Assembly: GCA_030142905.1 (NCBI GenBank)
Contig: JASJOG010000170.1
Location: forward strand, 645,926 to 709,925
Direction of reading: 5' to 3'
DNA from: Heliopora coerulea
Lineage: Eukaryota; Cnidaria; Anthozoa; Scleralcyonacea; Helioporidae
DNA length: 64,000 nt
Below are positions 47,301 to 57,348 of the stretch, piece after piece. Position numbers and translations under genes: made by a program. The notes beneath the pieces are model-generated. The model saw nothing but the letters and a program-made list of their open reading frames with translations, had not been told where the DNA came from and searched no databases. The first letter of the stretch is position 1. Every line of letters begins with the position of its first letter.

Positions 47301-49228
47301 GACCCAAGTTGTTGGTCGAGACGTCTTATAAAGCTTTAATTAACGTGTTTTAACGTTTTTAAATAGGCAGTGACAAACGTTAAAACTTATTATATGTATA
47401 ATCCTGGCTAAAATTTCAGTATTTTCCAGAAAAACTAAACACTTTAAAGTTTGGCTGTCTGGATCTATTACAGTCATATGATTACAGTACGCAAATATTG
47501 ATGAATTTCTCTCTTTCAAAAAAAAGTCGTAAATCTTGTAAGATGTGACATGAAAATTTCGCTTACAAAATTCGGGGAATTCAAGTACTTCTTCAAAAAT
47601 TCAAGGATTTTCAAGTCCTTGAATTTTTCACCTTTAAATTCAAGTACTTTCAAAGACATTCAAAGTTTGTACGAACCCTATCATAGTAATACTACATAAA
47701 ACAACGCAAAAGCTCGTGAGTTCAAGTAAACGGTCGGAGAGATATGCTCAAAAGAAAGGCAAACGGAACATTTTCGCTTGACAGCCCAATGTTAAATGTC
47801 AACGGATAAGCTAAATTCGAACGTCAAAAATGGATTGCTGCAAAAGAAAATTCTAAATCGACGTAGAGTACTTTGTTCTCACGTTTTATGACAGAGTACT
47901 ACCTTTTAACTTTGTCTACTTCAATTCTAATGCTGTAGATGTCGCATCGAACCAGATTTAAGATAATAACTTGGGATGTTCTAAAATTCCATTTACTTGA
48001 TACAAACCATCAATGGTACTCCATTGATAGACGCTTTTGTTATCGGTGCATATCAAGAGTTTCTCCTTATCTTCTCGATCTCTGACCAACACTTGTACAG
48101 CATGATTACTTGTGTCACATGAACCCGGATCATTACCATCAAGAACTTTGACGCTCTATTCATATATATTTAAAAAATTATGTAAAAATTAAGGATATGA
48201 ATTATAACTATCTCAATTCAAAGTATCTAAGTTAACTTTTTCTTGGCAGGATCAGCCTTCAAATTATTTTACTCTGGCTGATGCCAACCGATTTTAATCG
48301 TGAACGGGAAGGGTCTTGCCGGGAAAGAGTTGACTACAACAAATATAAGAATAGAGGAAATACTTATTTACATACATGGTATATAGCAGGGGTTCCCAAA
48401 GGGGGCAGTGGAAAGATTTGGCGGGCGGTGAGGCAAAAGGAGGCGGTAGGGGGGCGGCAGAGTGGCATTAGGAGCAGTTAATAAATAACTTTTTGTTTTT
48501 TACAAAATCTGAATGACAAAATATATTTCATAAACACTAAGGTAAAGGAACACGTACGCAGTTTTCAATTTGAAGCATACCAAATATAAAAAAAAAAAAA
48601 GAAGTGTGTTCGCATGTGTGTGGGGGGGAGGGGACGCTAGGAATCCACCTTGGGAGCCAAGGACGTGCCAGCCTGGAAAAGTTTGGGAACCACTGGTATA
48701 CAGTAATTACGGGGTTAGAAGGCTGGAAGAATTTCAACTAGGATAACTCGGCTGAAGTAACACGAGCTTAGCTCGGGCCGAAATTTTCGTCTTGTAATCG
48801 CAAAGATGAAACTTCACGTCATTTTCAATTGCCATGGTATCTTTATATCCTAAAAAGGTTTCGTCTGACATTTACGACTTTGCTAACCGGGCCAAGATTT
48901 TAGTCCTGGCAGAAATGATCCAAGTATTAATGGGCCCCCTTATAATGCACTCGTTCATCGCGGGGTCTTGTTTAAAGGTAAAGCCAAAGATACACTTCTA
49001 GTATACATCAGAAGAATGCAATGAATATACAGTGGAAAACCGTTAGGCGGCAAAACTTTAAGGAACTCTTTCATAACAAAAAGAATAGGCGGACAAAATG
49101 TCGTATTAGAACAAATGCAATCATCACGTTTCAAATGGTTTATGTTATAAGTTACAACTTCAGTTTACCGCATTCAGTTGAACAGCCACTCCACAGAAAA
49201 CAAGTACAAAGATGCAGCAACAATTCAT
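35323..49228 (-). CDS. Gene B: secreted fibrinogen-C-like / coiled-coil / TLDc-domain protein
   Basis: Inferred 13 exons (minus): 49228-49169, 48155-48008, 46795-46674, 46518-46310, 45746-45554, 43807-43713, 43593-43521, 43031-42807, 40996-40862, 40252-40175, 38835-38583, 37455-37231, 35648-35323; 2142 nt, 713 aa. Residues 1-20 form a signal peptide (MNCCCIFVLVF...). Residues 70-180 are fibrinogen-C-like (NPGYDCSDIL, CDMTTDGGGFMLIGRKN). Residues 301-375 are Cys-rich. Residues 376-420 match the putative trimerisation module of gene A. Residues 421-530 form a long coiled coil including three repeats of about 28 residues starting LEKK. Residues 531-713 form a TLDc domain (WLPAKSSWRLCYRASRDGW, ENIFGGYSDVSWDG, NSFIFSLRNKDNLPPFK, SGPIFGGGYDIYI, EIEVFY). 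Exons 1-10 equal gene A in length and phase. TLDc behind a signal peptide implies extracellular use; the function is unknown. Confidence 0.82.
36706..37103. repeat. Repeat cluster: direct and inverted copies flanking a tRNA-SINE
   Basis: A unit containing GGATATTATGGCATTTACA...GATAGAGGAAAATTTCGAGT occurs at 36706-36786 and 36972-37052, and its end is repeated inverted at 37072-37103. Between the direct copies lies a minus-strand tRNA-like SINE. Located in gene B intron 12. Confidence 0.7.
36790..36910 (-). repeat. tRNA-derived SINE (minus) in gene B intron 12
   Basis: The minus strand reads CCGTAGCTCAGTTGGCAGAGC (box A region) then GGTCGCGAGTTCTATTCCC (box B), followed by GTTGCATTTTTCGCAACAGG, which resembles the tails of the SINEs at 15396 and 22380. 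The T-stem is imperfect, so it is not a tRNA gene. Confidence 0.65.
37940..37984. repeat. (CA)n microsatellite
   Basis: CACACACA run with a few TACACAAA interruptions, in gene B intron 11. Confidence 0.95.
38970..39050 (-). repeat. tRNA-like sequence (SINE head) in gene B intron 10
   Basis: The minus strand contains CAAGTGGTCATGGCGTCTGA (box A region) and CCGAGTTCAATTCTCGGC (a paired T-arm with box B). The acceptor stem is not convincing. A separate tRNA-derived family from those at 36790 and 18033. Confidence 0.5.
39578..39765. repeat. TATATGTATATG minisatellite/microsatellite
   Basis: About 190 bp of TATATG/TATGTA repeats. Overlapping frames translate to M/Y/I/C repeats on both strands and are artefacts. 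Confidence 0.95.
45290..45395. repeat. ATATA/TATAA-rich simple repeat
   Basis: Runs of TATAA units (45310-45358) and mixed TATA in gene B intron 5, immediately before a foldback with a hammerhead-like core. Confidence 0.85.
45405..45495 (+). repeat. Foldback with decayed hammerhead-like core
   Basis: AGTTAAAAACCAAACTTTTTT and its inverse GTTTGGTTTTTAACTTTTTT enclose CTGAAGA, GATA/TATC and CGAAAACGTTT. The order matches a hammerhead but the first box is CTGAAGA and the GAAA box has an extra A, so it is probably inactive. Likely a Penelope-type terminus. Confidence 0.45.
46907..47680. mobile_element. Non-autonomous hAT-like element in gene B intron 2
   Basis: Ends CAGGGTTCGTTCA on the left and, inverted, TAGGGTTCGTACA on the right. 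Subterminal DNA has repeated TTCAAGGA/TCCTTGAA motifs, as in hAT elements. Flanking 8-mers CATGGTAG and CATAGTAA are only partly alike. No transposase is present. A 190-bp inverted structure is nested inside (47170-47360). A fragment of the same end appears at about 42697. Confidence 0.65.
47170..47360. repeat. Inverted pair of Penelope-terminus-like sequences
   Basis: The left arm (minus strand) and right arm (plus strand) both read CCGACGAAGAC...TTGGTCGA(A/G)ACGTCTT. This resembles a hammerhead core (CTGACGA ... GTCGAAACGTC) with the critical T changed to C, and in the right arm GAAA changed to GAGA. Probably inactive remnants in head-to-head arrangement. Confidence 0.5.
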
Positions 49229-49290
49229 CTCGATCAACAGTGATGGAACCAAACCAGAAGATTTATTGCAATAAGAGGGACTGATTTCGA

Positions 49291-49299
49291 TCTTTTATG
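49291..49299 (-). promoter_or_regulatory. TATA-like box of gene B
   Basis: CATAAAAGA on the minus strand, 64 bases upstream of the start codon, at the same spacing as the TATATAAAAG of gene A. Confidence 0.55.
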
Positions 49300-49319
49300 C
49301 TTCAGGTGGGAGTGGTTTC

Positions 49320-52300
49320 CTGATATTTTCATCCACTTCACGTCAATCAAGATGATTGCCCTTGAGATTTCACTTCCCATTGAAGAGGATATACACTTCA
49401 TTAGTTTTCAGAAAATGATGTATTGAAGTGCTCTCTCAGGTAACCACTACTCTTGATATTTTCCATCAAATTCAGCAGCTGGACTAAACGGGGTTTTTTT
49501 CAGAAAAACAACATTTGAGTAAGTTGTTTTTCAAATAGAACTCTTTGTTAATCAGTTAACTATAATAGGCGGCACCAAACATTGGTCCTACGAAATATAA
49601 CCAAAAGCAACACGAACTATACTTGCAACATTTTCGAGAACAGTTAAATACCTTAAGTTATTTCCTCGAAAACTGAGCAATAATATCAACAGAGTGTTGC
49701 CCAAAATTATAGGACTATATTCAAAATTAGAAAAGGTGCTAAAGAAATAACATACAGAAAAACAGAAAGTATACTATATCTAGGAACAATGCATGTATCA
49801 CCTGGTCATACATATCGATGGTCGACGTTCGCTTAATTATCTTTTTAAAAAGCCGTGACAATACGTTATACAATTGCTTAATACAAAATTAAATGCTAGA
49901 TTACTGTATGTAAATGCTACATTGATAAATGGTGGTTTACTACAGAAGTTATGAAATTATTTCATAATTTATCCAAACACGTCGCTATTTTAACGCTTAA
50001 TTTCCTTCCACATTTTCTACGCGCCTTGAAGGAACTGTGTCGTCTGACGTGAGATAGCCAGCTGTCGAAACGTTAAGATTCTCTTTTTTCAGTTTCGGCA
50101 GCTCCTCTGTTTTCAGTCTTTTTAAACAAGGAAGTCTACACTGCCAATGAAGCATTCTGTTTTCTACCACGATCATATTACAAATCTCAAACTGCAGCTT
50201 CATTATTTATGAGATACTGGTCGATAAAAACAGTGTGTGAGTAATTCTTTGGTCGTTTGAATGGTGATAATACTCTGTTTTAATCCATGCAGACAAGATA
50301 ATCCTGACATATATAACAGAGACAGTCAAATGACAATAGCAAAAGACCAAGAAATTCAAAATGATTAAATCAATAAGTGCATACAAATGAACAAAATGAA
50401 CAAACACATAAGTCCTGGACCAGTGAAGACTAAATACTGGCGATTGAAAGTTTCTAAGACCGAAAAGTACGGGATCAAATAAAAAAGTGTGCACACACTT
50501 GCAGTGTTAACAAAAGGCTATCTTCAGAGTTAAGGCAGACACACACTGTCGCGTTGCCGGGTCGCTATAGTTCAGCCACAAGGCGACTGGTGACCAAGCG
50601 ATAAGTGGCTAAACACACTGTAAAACTCGCTAGCGATAAAGCGAATAAATTGAACCACACAGCTGTTTTCCACTAGGAAAAACGGATCGCGCAAAGCAAC
50701 CTTTTCTTTAGCCTCATAGGCTTTCGACTGTAACTAATAAGCAACCTATTCAATTTACACAAAGAAATGTCGATTCACGCGATAAAATTTGCCTGTTGGA
50801 AACAGCTTTAACCCAATCACGTCCCAAGCGTTCAACTTCATTTTTTCATTCGTATAGTCCTTCCGTGACATATTATAAAACACGGGCTACAATTTGTGTT
50901 GATCAAAACCTCCTCGAACGACGCTATTTTGAAATTTTTCGCTTGCAACTCAGCAATTTCAGCTGCGCGTTCCCAGCGACATAAAGACAAGCCTTGGTAA
51001 CCGCACAAATGTATCGCTAAGCTCCAGCGATACGACGAGTGTTTTGTGAAATAACAGATAAAATCCAATTTTAAAATCTGATCAACCACTTGTCGTTTAC
51101 ATTTTTCTTTTGCCACTGTTATTAATTGATCATGAATGAATATAATGCAGTTTCCCTCCAGGAAATAACTCATCATTGTATGCTGAACATGGAAAGTTCG
51201 AAATTCACAAGAAATAGGCGAAGCTCATGATGCAACTGGGAAAGACTGAAAGTGCAAGTGGGACATTTGGTGAAACATGGTCGCTCAGCAAGGGGATAAT
51301 ATGCACTTCAAGCCCAGCACTACAGGGTCTCTCTCCACCTGTACATGAAATAACCAACTCGATAATTTTACGATTTGATATTTGTACGAATGTGGGAGCT
51401 TGGAGATATTGTGGATGACAGATGAAAGTTCACCAAGTTCAAACCTCAGAAATCGTTTTCCTGAGGTCAGAGCTTGATGAATATTCATCTGTCATTTGCA
51501 ATTTTACTATTGTTAGGTCCGAAACGGTACCGTTTTACCGCCCGACGTAGTTATACTAGAAATTTAATCTCGGTACAACATGCAGACTACGTAATTTTAC
51601 TCAGAACATGAGATGATATAGAGGAGCAAGTTGCTGTAAGAATACTCTATAATCTAATATTTATCTTATGTAAAGAAATTGTCAGCGTGGACTGATCCAC
51701 GTCATTTTGTTTGAGCGGGCTGTTCGGAACGTAAATAAGAAGGACAACCAAATCAAAAACATTGACAAAATGTGGAAAAACATTAAATAATCGAGTGTAC
51801 ACAGTGACTCCACCACGCAAGGTAAACGAGCAATTAATAAAAGCAACATAAGCACTACCTTAATTTACAGCTGCCGTGGGGAGACAGAACAGGCTAACAG
51901 CTTTCAGAACAGCTTAAAAACTCTGTTATGATTTCTAAAGATTGGTATAACTTTTTTGACAATTTATGACTTCTCAATTTAATATGCCTTGTTTGATCTT
52001 TTCATAAAATGCATATATCACATGCATTATTTAAAGTAAAATAGAGGTTTGTACCTTCAGTAAACAAAACCTGACTCGCAGCTCGCTGCTAATGCTCGCA
52101 TTTGATTAACAGCAGCTCATGATTGTCTTTAACTGGATGAGCTCGCCGTGAGCAAGGTTTTAAAATGGAGTAGTTTCATCCATAAATTAATCGATTCATA
52201 TGGTCTTTCTTCCACCGATGCCGGACAAGAGATGTCTTCCTTTAGATGATCTAAGAAAGAATATAAGACTGACATGGCAATTACGTGAAAGCAAATGCAA

Positions 52301-53400
52301 TCACAATCCCGATTCAAAAATGCTGTTATATCATTGTTACCTCACTTCTTTTTTTCGTTCTCTGGAGGCATTTATGTATCTTTTGACGCATTTTCGCCAT
52401 CTCTCTTCGTTTGTCTGTCAATTTGAAGTCTCCGTGCCCAAGATAACCGACAAAGATAATTACAGACTATATACCTTGTCCTGGGTTTTTAAGCAATATG
52501 TTAACCCTCGAGCAAATTGTTAACCCTCGAGCAATATGTCAACTCTCGAGGGTAGATAATTCGCAACATTCTCTGGATTAGTCATCTTTGTATGAATTTC
52601 GCTAATACATTTTTCCATTTAAATATATTATTCACTCTTTGAACTCTTGAATCCCAAAAAAATGTTTGCTGGTGAACTTGAAACCCTACTTCTAACAATC
52701 AGCTGTGTTATTGAGCTCCGCTTGTGTATTCCTATTTCCTTAATAGTAAGATCAGACAGTTTATAATCTGTAAGTCTTCTGCAGTTTATGGACGGTCTAT
52801 AAGAACATATATATACTATATTCTTTTCTGTTTGTAATTATGCTAGCCCCTACCACGAACAGCTCGCTGAATACGGTGCCAAGTTACCGTAACCTTACTG
52901 TATAAATATGAAATAAAACGGAGTAGATAGTACATATATTGAAACTAGGCCCAGATACCCTTCAATTTCAAGATATAAACGTCTGCGTTCAAAAATTTCC
53001 ATAAGCTCTTTTCACCGGTGTAGGAATCTAGTTGAAGTTAAGGGAGCCGGTTGTAAAATTTGAGTTCAGGGTGGGCGTTTTTAAATGTTTACATCGACTT
53101 TACTGTTGACAAAACTGGGACAATACCGTCAGTTTTAAACCTGCGGTAAAGCGCATTTCATGTTTAGGAGAATAGAATATTACTGCATGTGGATTACTAA
53201 TTTATTCATTGAAAGATTAAATACGATTACAAATTATTGCAGCTTTTTTAACCTTTAATTTTCAATGATACTAAAAGTGACCATACAATAATCTGAGTTT
53301 TAACGACATCTGCGTGGAGCCCCGAAGTATAATAACGTATTTACCATTGTTAACACTATGCGCAATATATATTAGACTTTTAAATTTTTTCTGTTTTTAG
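49320..53400. other. Intergenic stretch upstream of gene B, mostly unassigned
   Basis: No exon with a recognisable domain was seen. Minor signals are a hammerhead-like remnant near 50044-50078 (CTGACGT...GTCGAAACGTT) and a hairpin at 51413-51498. Confidence 0.4.
51413..51498. repeat. Foldback hairpin related to the 17817 insertion
   Basis: ATGACAGATGAA and its inverse TTCATCTGTCAT enclose a second hairpin ACCTCAG/CTGAGGT with the ATCGTTTTC loop. The preceding GTGGGAGCTTGGA and the hairpin match parts of 17817-18156 and the tail of 4325-4624. Confidence 0.6.
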
Positions 53401-53410
53401 TTTTGAAACA

Positions 53411-53904
53411 CAAGTGCGTGCCATGGAATACTGCTACAATATGTGTTTTTAGGGGAGGCCGGACGATATTGCGGTCAGGGTTTCGCTTAGAGGGAAGATT
53501 GTAGGGTAAAACATGGATAGAGAAATATCAGACCACGACAATTGTTATATAGTAGTAAATACTTTCTTTTCTTTTCCCTTTTTATGGCTGTAATGTACTT
53601 TATACGAGTTGTAAACGATTATGTCAAATAGCATTTAATCATGCAAACACTTGGTGTACAATTGGAACATCTATACAGCCAACCATGAAGCTAGTCAATT
53701 TTTTCTTTTACTTTATTGGGGGAGGACTCGCATTTTAGTATGCATATACAAGCACCTGTCTTCCATCATTGTGTTCGACCAAGTTCGTCATATTCAGTGT
53801 GATGGTATTTGTAAGAATCAACTATTGTTAATACTATGCGCAAGTGCGTGCGATGAAATACTTCTACAATATCTGTTTTTAAGGGGGACCGAACGATATT
53901 GCAG
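53411..53904. repeat. Repeat block related to CELF intron 3
   Basis: 53475-53826 aligns with 59865-60212 (intron 3 of the CELF gene; shared landmarks CAAATAGCATTT, ATGCAAACACTTG and TCATATTCA). It is bounded by two direct copies of a motif of about 64 bp (53411-53474, 53840-53904; CAAGTGCGTGC...ACGATATTGC). A dispersed repeat family; type unknown. Confidence 0.55.
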
Positions 53905-53949
53905 TCCCCCTAAATAAAAATGTTGGGGGTGGCCTTCGTTACCCCCCCC

Positions 53950-55655
53950 TACCTTGCGTTCAACGCCACTGGTTCTTTTCCGTGGTTGAGAAGCGCACAA
54001 GCCTGCAAACCAGTTTTTAGAAGATATTTTTAAAAAGATTGCGTTCATGGATATTGGCACGTGCAAGTGGGCACATATGAAACGCACGACCCAGAAAGTA
54101 GATACACTAAATAACTTGTAGTATTTTCAGTTATCTCTTTTTATGTTCATTTTTTTTGTCTGCAATGTTAAGTATGTACAGCGTGCACTCTCTCCCAAAA
54201 CAACCTTTGGCCACTTCAAATTTTAAAAAATAATCGTTGTGGAATTTTAGTAAATTCGTACATTGAAAACACTGTTTCCACTGATTCTGCTCGCGTATTC
54301 GTGTTGCGAATAAAATTAATCCAATATTGCCACTGAAGTCTGAGCAAAAATTATTCGTTGGGTTCTCGCACCATCTTTGATAAACCCGTAAAGTGAAACA
54401 ATGATCAAGGGAATTACACCAGCTGACGTTAACCGAATGAGTCAATTTAATTTTAGAGTTCTGGGAAAAACTTTTGTTGTACAATGTGACACGTTTCTTG
54501 GTCAGACAAAACAGACAAGATCACCGATAAACAAATGTTGAACTTCCTTACCCTAATGACAAACAGTCACAACCCACACGGTTTAGCTAGAAAATTTTTC
54601 ACATGCAATTAATTCTTGAGATCTTCTTTGTTTTCCTTCGGGGAAAAATGTACAATTTTGAAGTTAAAATCATGAATTAGGAAAATTTAACATTCAACAC
54701 ATTTTTTAAAGTTTTAGATTGGGCACGGCCCGAATGTGATTACTAGTTTGTGAACAGTTTGGTATTTATATGGTTATAAAGCGACTCTTTATATTCGAAT
54801 CAATTTTGGGTGATAGTGTTACATAAATCTACTTATAAGTTATAAAGAAGTAGATGTAATGCTAAGGTTTTTAGAGGTTCGCTTACATTAGTGAGTTTGA
54901 TTACCTCAAGGATAATAAGTGCCAAACGTGAACGCTTGAATCCAGCTTTGATCCATCGAATCCGAGTTTGATCTAACAAAGTTTGCCTCCTGAATAAGAA
55001 CATGAATTTGACTGACATAAACCTAACTTACCGTATCACCGGCCTCTTTTGTCAATATTTTGACTTTCGTCAAGTGGCCTACAGCCTATTTGAACTCTGA
55101 TGTATGCAATAATTCTGTATTTATGATAGACAACCCAAACGTGGTTTCTGAAGAGACCCTAAATAATACACTCATTAATTTCTGCTTCAGAACAAGCGTA
55201 GACTCGGTTTAAGACGCAGAGCGATCTGGGATTGATCGAAATTTTATTCATTTCAGTATGAATGGTCCTTAAGATAGCGTCGCGATGGGGTACATTTCCA
55301 AGCAGACAAATGGAAGCCATTCCTCCCAAGAAGATGATTGTATTTCAATTTTATATTTTTTTGCTTCGATCTGTGTCACGCTTTTTCATTACTTTGATTG
55401 TCATCCCCTCTATGCAAATGAATATGCATGCAGTCAAGCGTTCTTTCCTCGTCCAGGAAGTCTTAATCCGAAGAAGAGTTCTTCATGAAAATAATAAGCC
55501 GAAATTGAGGAATAAATACGCACACAGCACCTTGTATAAATGTATAATTTAACAAGTTTTACAAGCAATCATTTCGCTTAAATTGAAGTAACACACGGTG
55601 GAAGAGAACGTCAATGGCAGCAGAGAAATGAGCTCAACATTTTATAAAACAGGAC
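53950..55655. other. Unassigned non-coding stretch
   Basis: No recognisable gene or delimited repeat. Confidence 0.35.
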
Positions 55656-55661
55656 CAAAGC

Positions 55662-56136
55662 ATGGTTCGAAATTAAATTTTTTTCTTGGTTGTCCTCTGG
55701 GCTACCATGAGGTTTTTTCAGGTCGCCCCAGACAGAATTTGGTTGTCCAAACCTTTTTATTTGAACACATAAACTTCATCACACATAAGTACAAATATAT
55801 CTACATCACAACAATGTTATCTTGAAATGCACAATGGCCATTGTTTTGAATAATACTGATATATTGCGGACTCAATAACACGAAAACTGCCCGAATCTTA
55901 TGCAATAAAAACGAATACGAATAGTTCACCGAACTTTTTAGAAAAGAAAGAGCGCACTTTTGCGTTCCATAGTTCTTTCAGTAATTTTACTTTCTTCAGT
56001 GACTCAGAAAAGGTAAAATATCAATAGCATTAGTACTTGAAAACGGGTTGCCCGAGGGACAACCACTCATCAAAACTTGGTTGCCCAGAGATAATTTAGA
56101 TCGTTCAGGGCAATCGTTAATTTCGAACCCCGCAAA
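55662..56136. mobile_element. Possible TIR element, non-autonomous
   Basis: TGGTTCGAAATTAA on the left is inverted at the right (TTAATTTCGAACCCC). Internal TTGGTTGTCC / GGACAACC motifs recur near both ends, as with subterminal repeats. No clear target duplication and no coding capacity. Confidence 0.45.
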
Positions 56137-56689
56137 GTTCGCCATATCAAGCTATCTTGACCACATAGAAGACGATCGAGTCTCAAACAATTTCCTTCGC
56201 TTACTGACGAAGACTTAGGAGGAGAACTTAGAAAACTGTTTGATATTGGTACTGATCCCAAATTACATTTGACGGGTTTGATGGTTTGATGAACACGATT
56301 TTAAGACTTTGATGTGTGCTTTTTAAATGTATTGTTCAATCTCTATACAATTAAATTATACAGTCTCTTTTAACATGTCAAACTGTGTGGTAAGCCTTGT
56401 TTTCTTCTCGTTTTCGTTTCTCCGAAAAGGTTGCCGTGCTTTCATAAGCGCCCACTCCCTTTGTCAGGCGAAAATTGCGTTACTGGGGCAAGTCCACTTA
56501 ACCGGTAAATTATGGCAAATGCCAAAGTAATTCTAATTTACTCATTGCTCGAAAGCTGCATTCAAAATAGAGCTTGGGAAGAAATATCGTTGCGCCCACT
56601 TACCTTTACATTAAAATGCTTGTTAACGAATGTTAACCAGATACTTGCAAGTGCTATACAATTCGCCAGCAGGCCGACTTATACCAGTA

Positions 56690-56830
56690 CGAAGTTGCGT
56701 CTTGTGTTAGACATGACTACCATAAGAAGTGAAGTGTTAGTCACATCTTCTTAGATGTGGCTTACGTAAGGCTTGGACTGGTGAATTTATACGAGTAAGA
56801 AGCCGCGTCTTGTGTTAGACATGGTCTGTC
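56690..56830. repeat. Local direct repeat upstream of CELF
   Basis: TACGA(G)(T)AAG(AAG)..GCGTCTTGTGTTAGACATG occurs at about 56690-56717 and 56790-56823, in the CELF upstream region just before the duplicated promoter segment. Confidence 0.5.
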
Positions 56831-56876
56831 AGTGATCCATAAGTTTGTTATATCCGAGTTACAGACGGAAGGCTGT

Positions 56877-57348
56877 CATGTTTAACCAAAAAGGTGTCCT
56901 GAAAGTCCACAGCAACTTTCAGAATGAAGTAATGTTCCAGGACGTTTTACACGTAAATTTCATGTCCATAAAGCCGTACAAAGCTTTAATGTGGTTTAAA
57001 ACTAAATTAGATGTTTAAATATACTTAAAAAAGGATACACAACCAGGTTAGGCTGCCTATTTACATCATTTTGCTTGACTGACTAATGAAACATAAATTT
57101 GCCGCCATTTTGGACAAGCCGTGTATATTCTCAGATCCCTTCTTATCCATTAACTTCTTCGATATCCCAGAGCACGCGAAGCGGGCTTGTGGGAAATGTG
57201 TAGTTCGCTCGTTATGTCATGCCGAGTGTAGTTGTGTCTTTCTTGGTGTGGTTCTAGTGAACTTTGTGTCTTTTGTGGCATTGTTGTACTGTCCTGTTGA
57301 GTGTCTTCTTGTACGTCCAAGTACCGTCTTGTAGTATATCACTGTGCA
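56877..57348 (+). promoter_or_regulatory. CELF upstream/5'UTR segment (source of the 9 kb duplicate)
   Basis: The 470 bases before the CELF start codon are the source-like copy of 9011-9482. No TATA box is obvious. It includes TTTGCCGCCATTTTGGACAA, in which CCGCCATTTT resembles a YY1-type initiator-proximal element. Transcription start not determinable. Confidence 0.45.

Noticed and set aside
50044..50078. Further hammerhead-like motif (CTGACGT...GTCGAAACGTT)
   Set aside because: The first box has an extra base pattern and stem I cannot be formed convincingly; mentioned only as a possible remnant.
50838..51176. 112-codon minus-strand frame
   Set aside because: No family motif seen; its start overlaps repeated GCGATA/TATCGC-rich DNA and conservation cannot be judged here.
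52200..52523. 107-codon plus-strand frame (MVFLPPMPDKRC...)
   Set aside because: No recognisable domain, no splice partners or promoter context; could be chance in AT-rich DNA.
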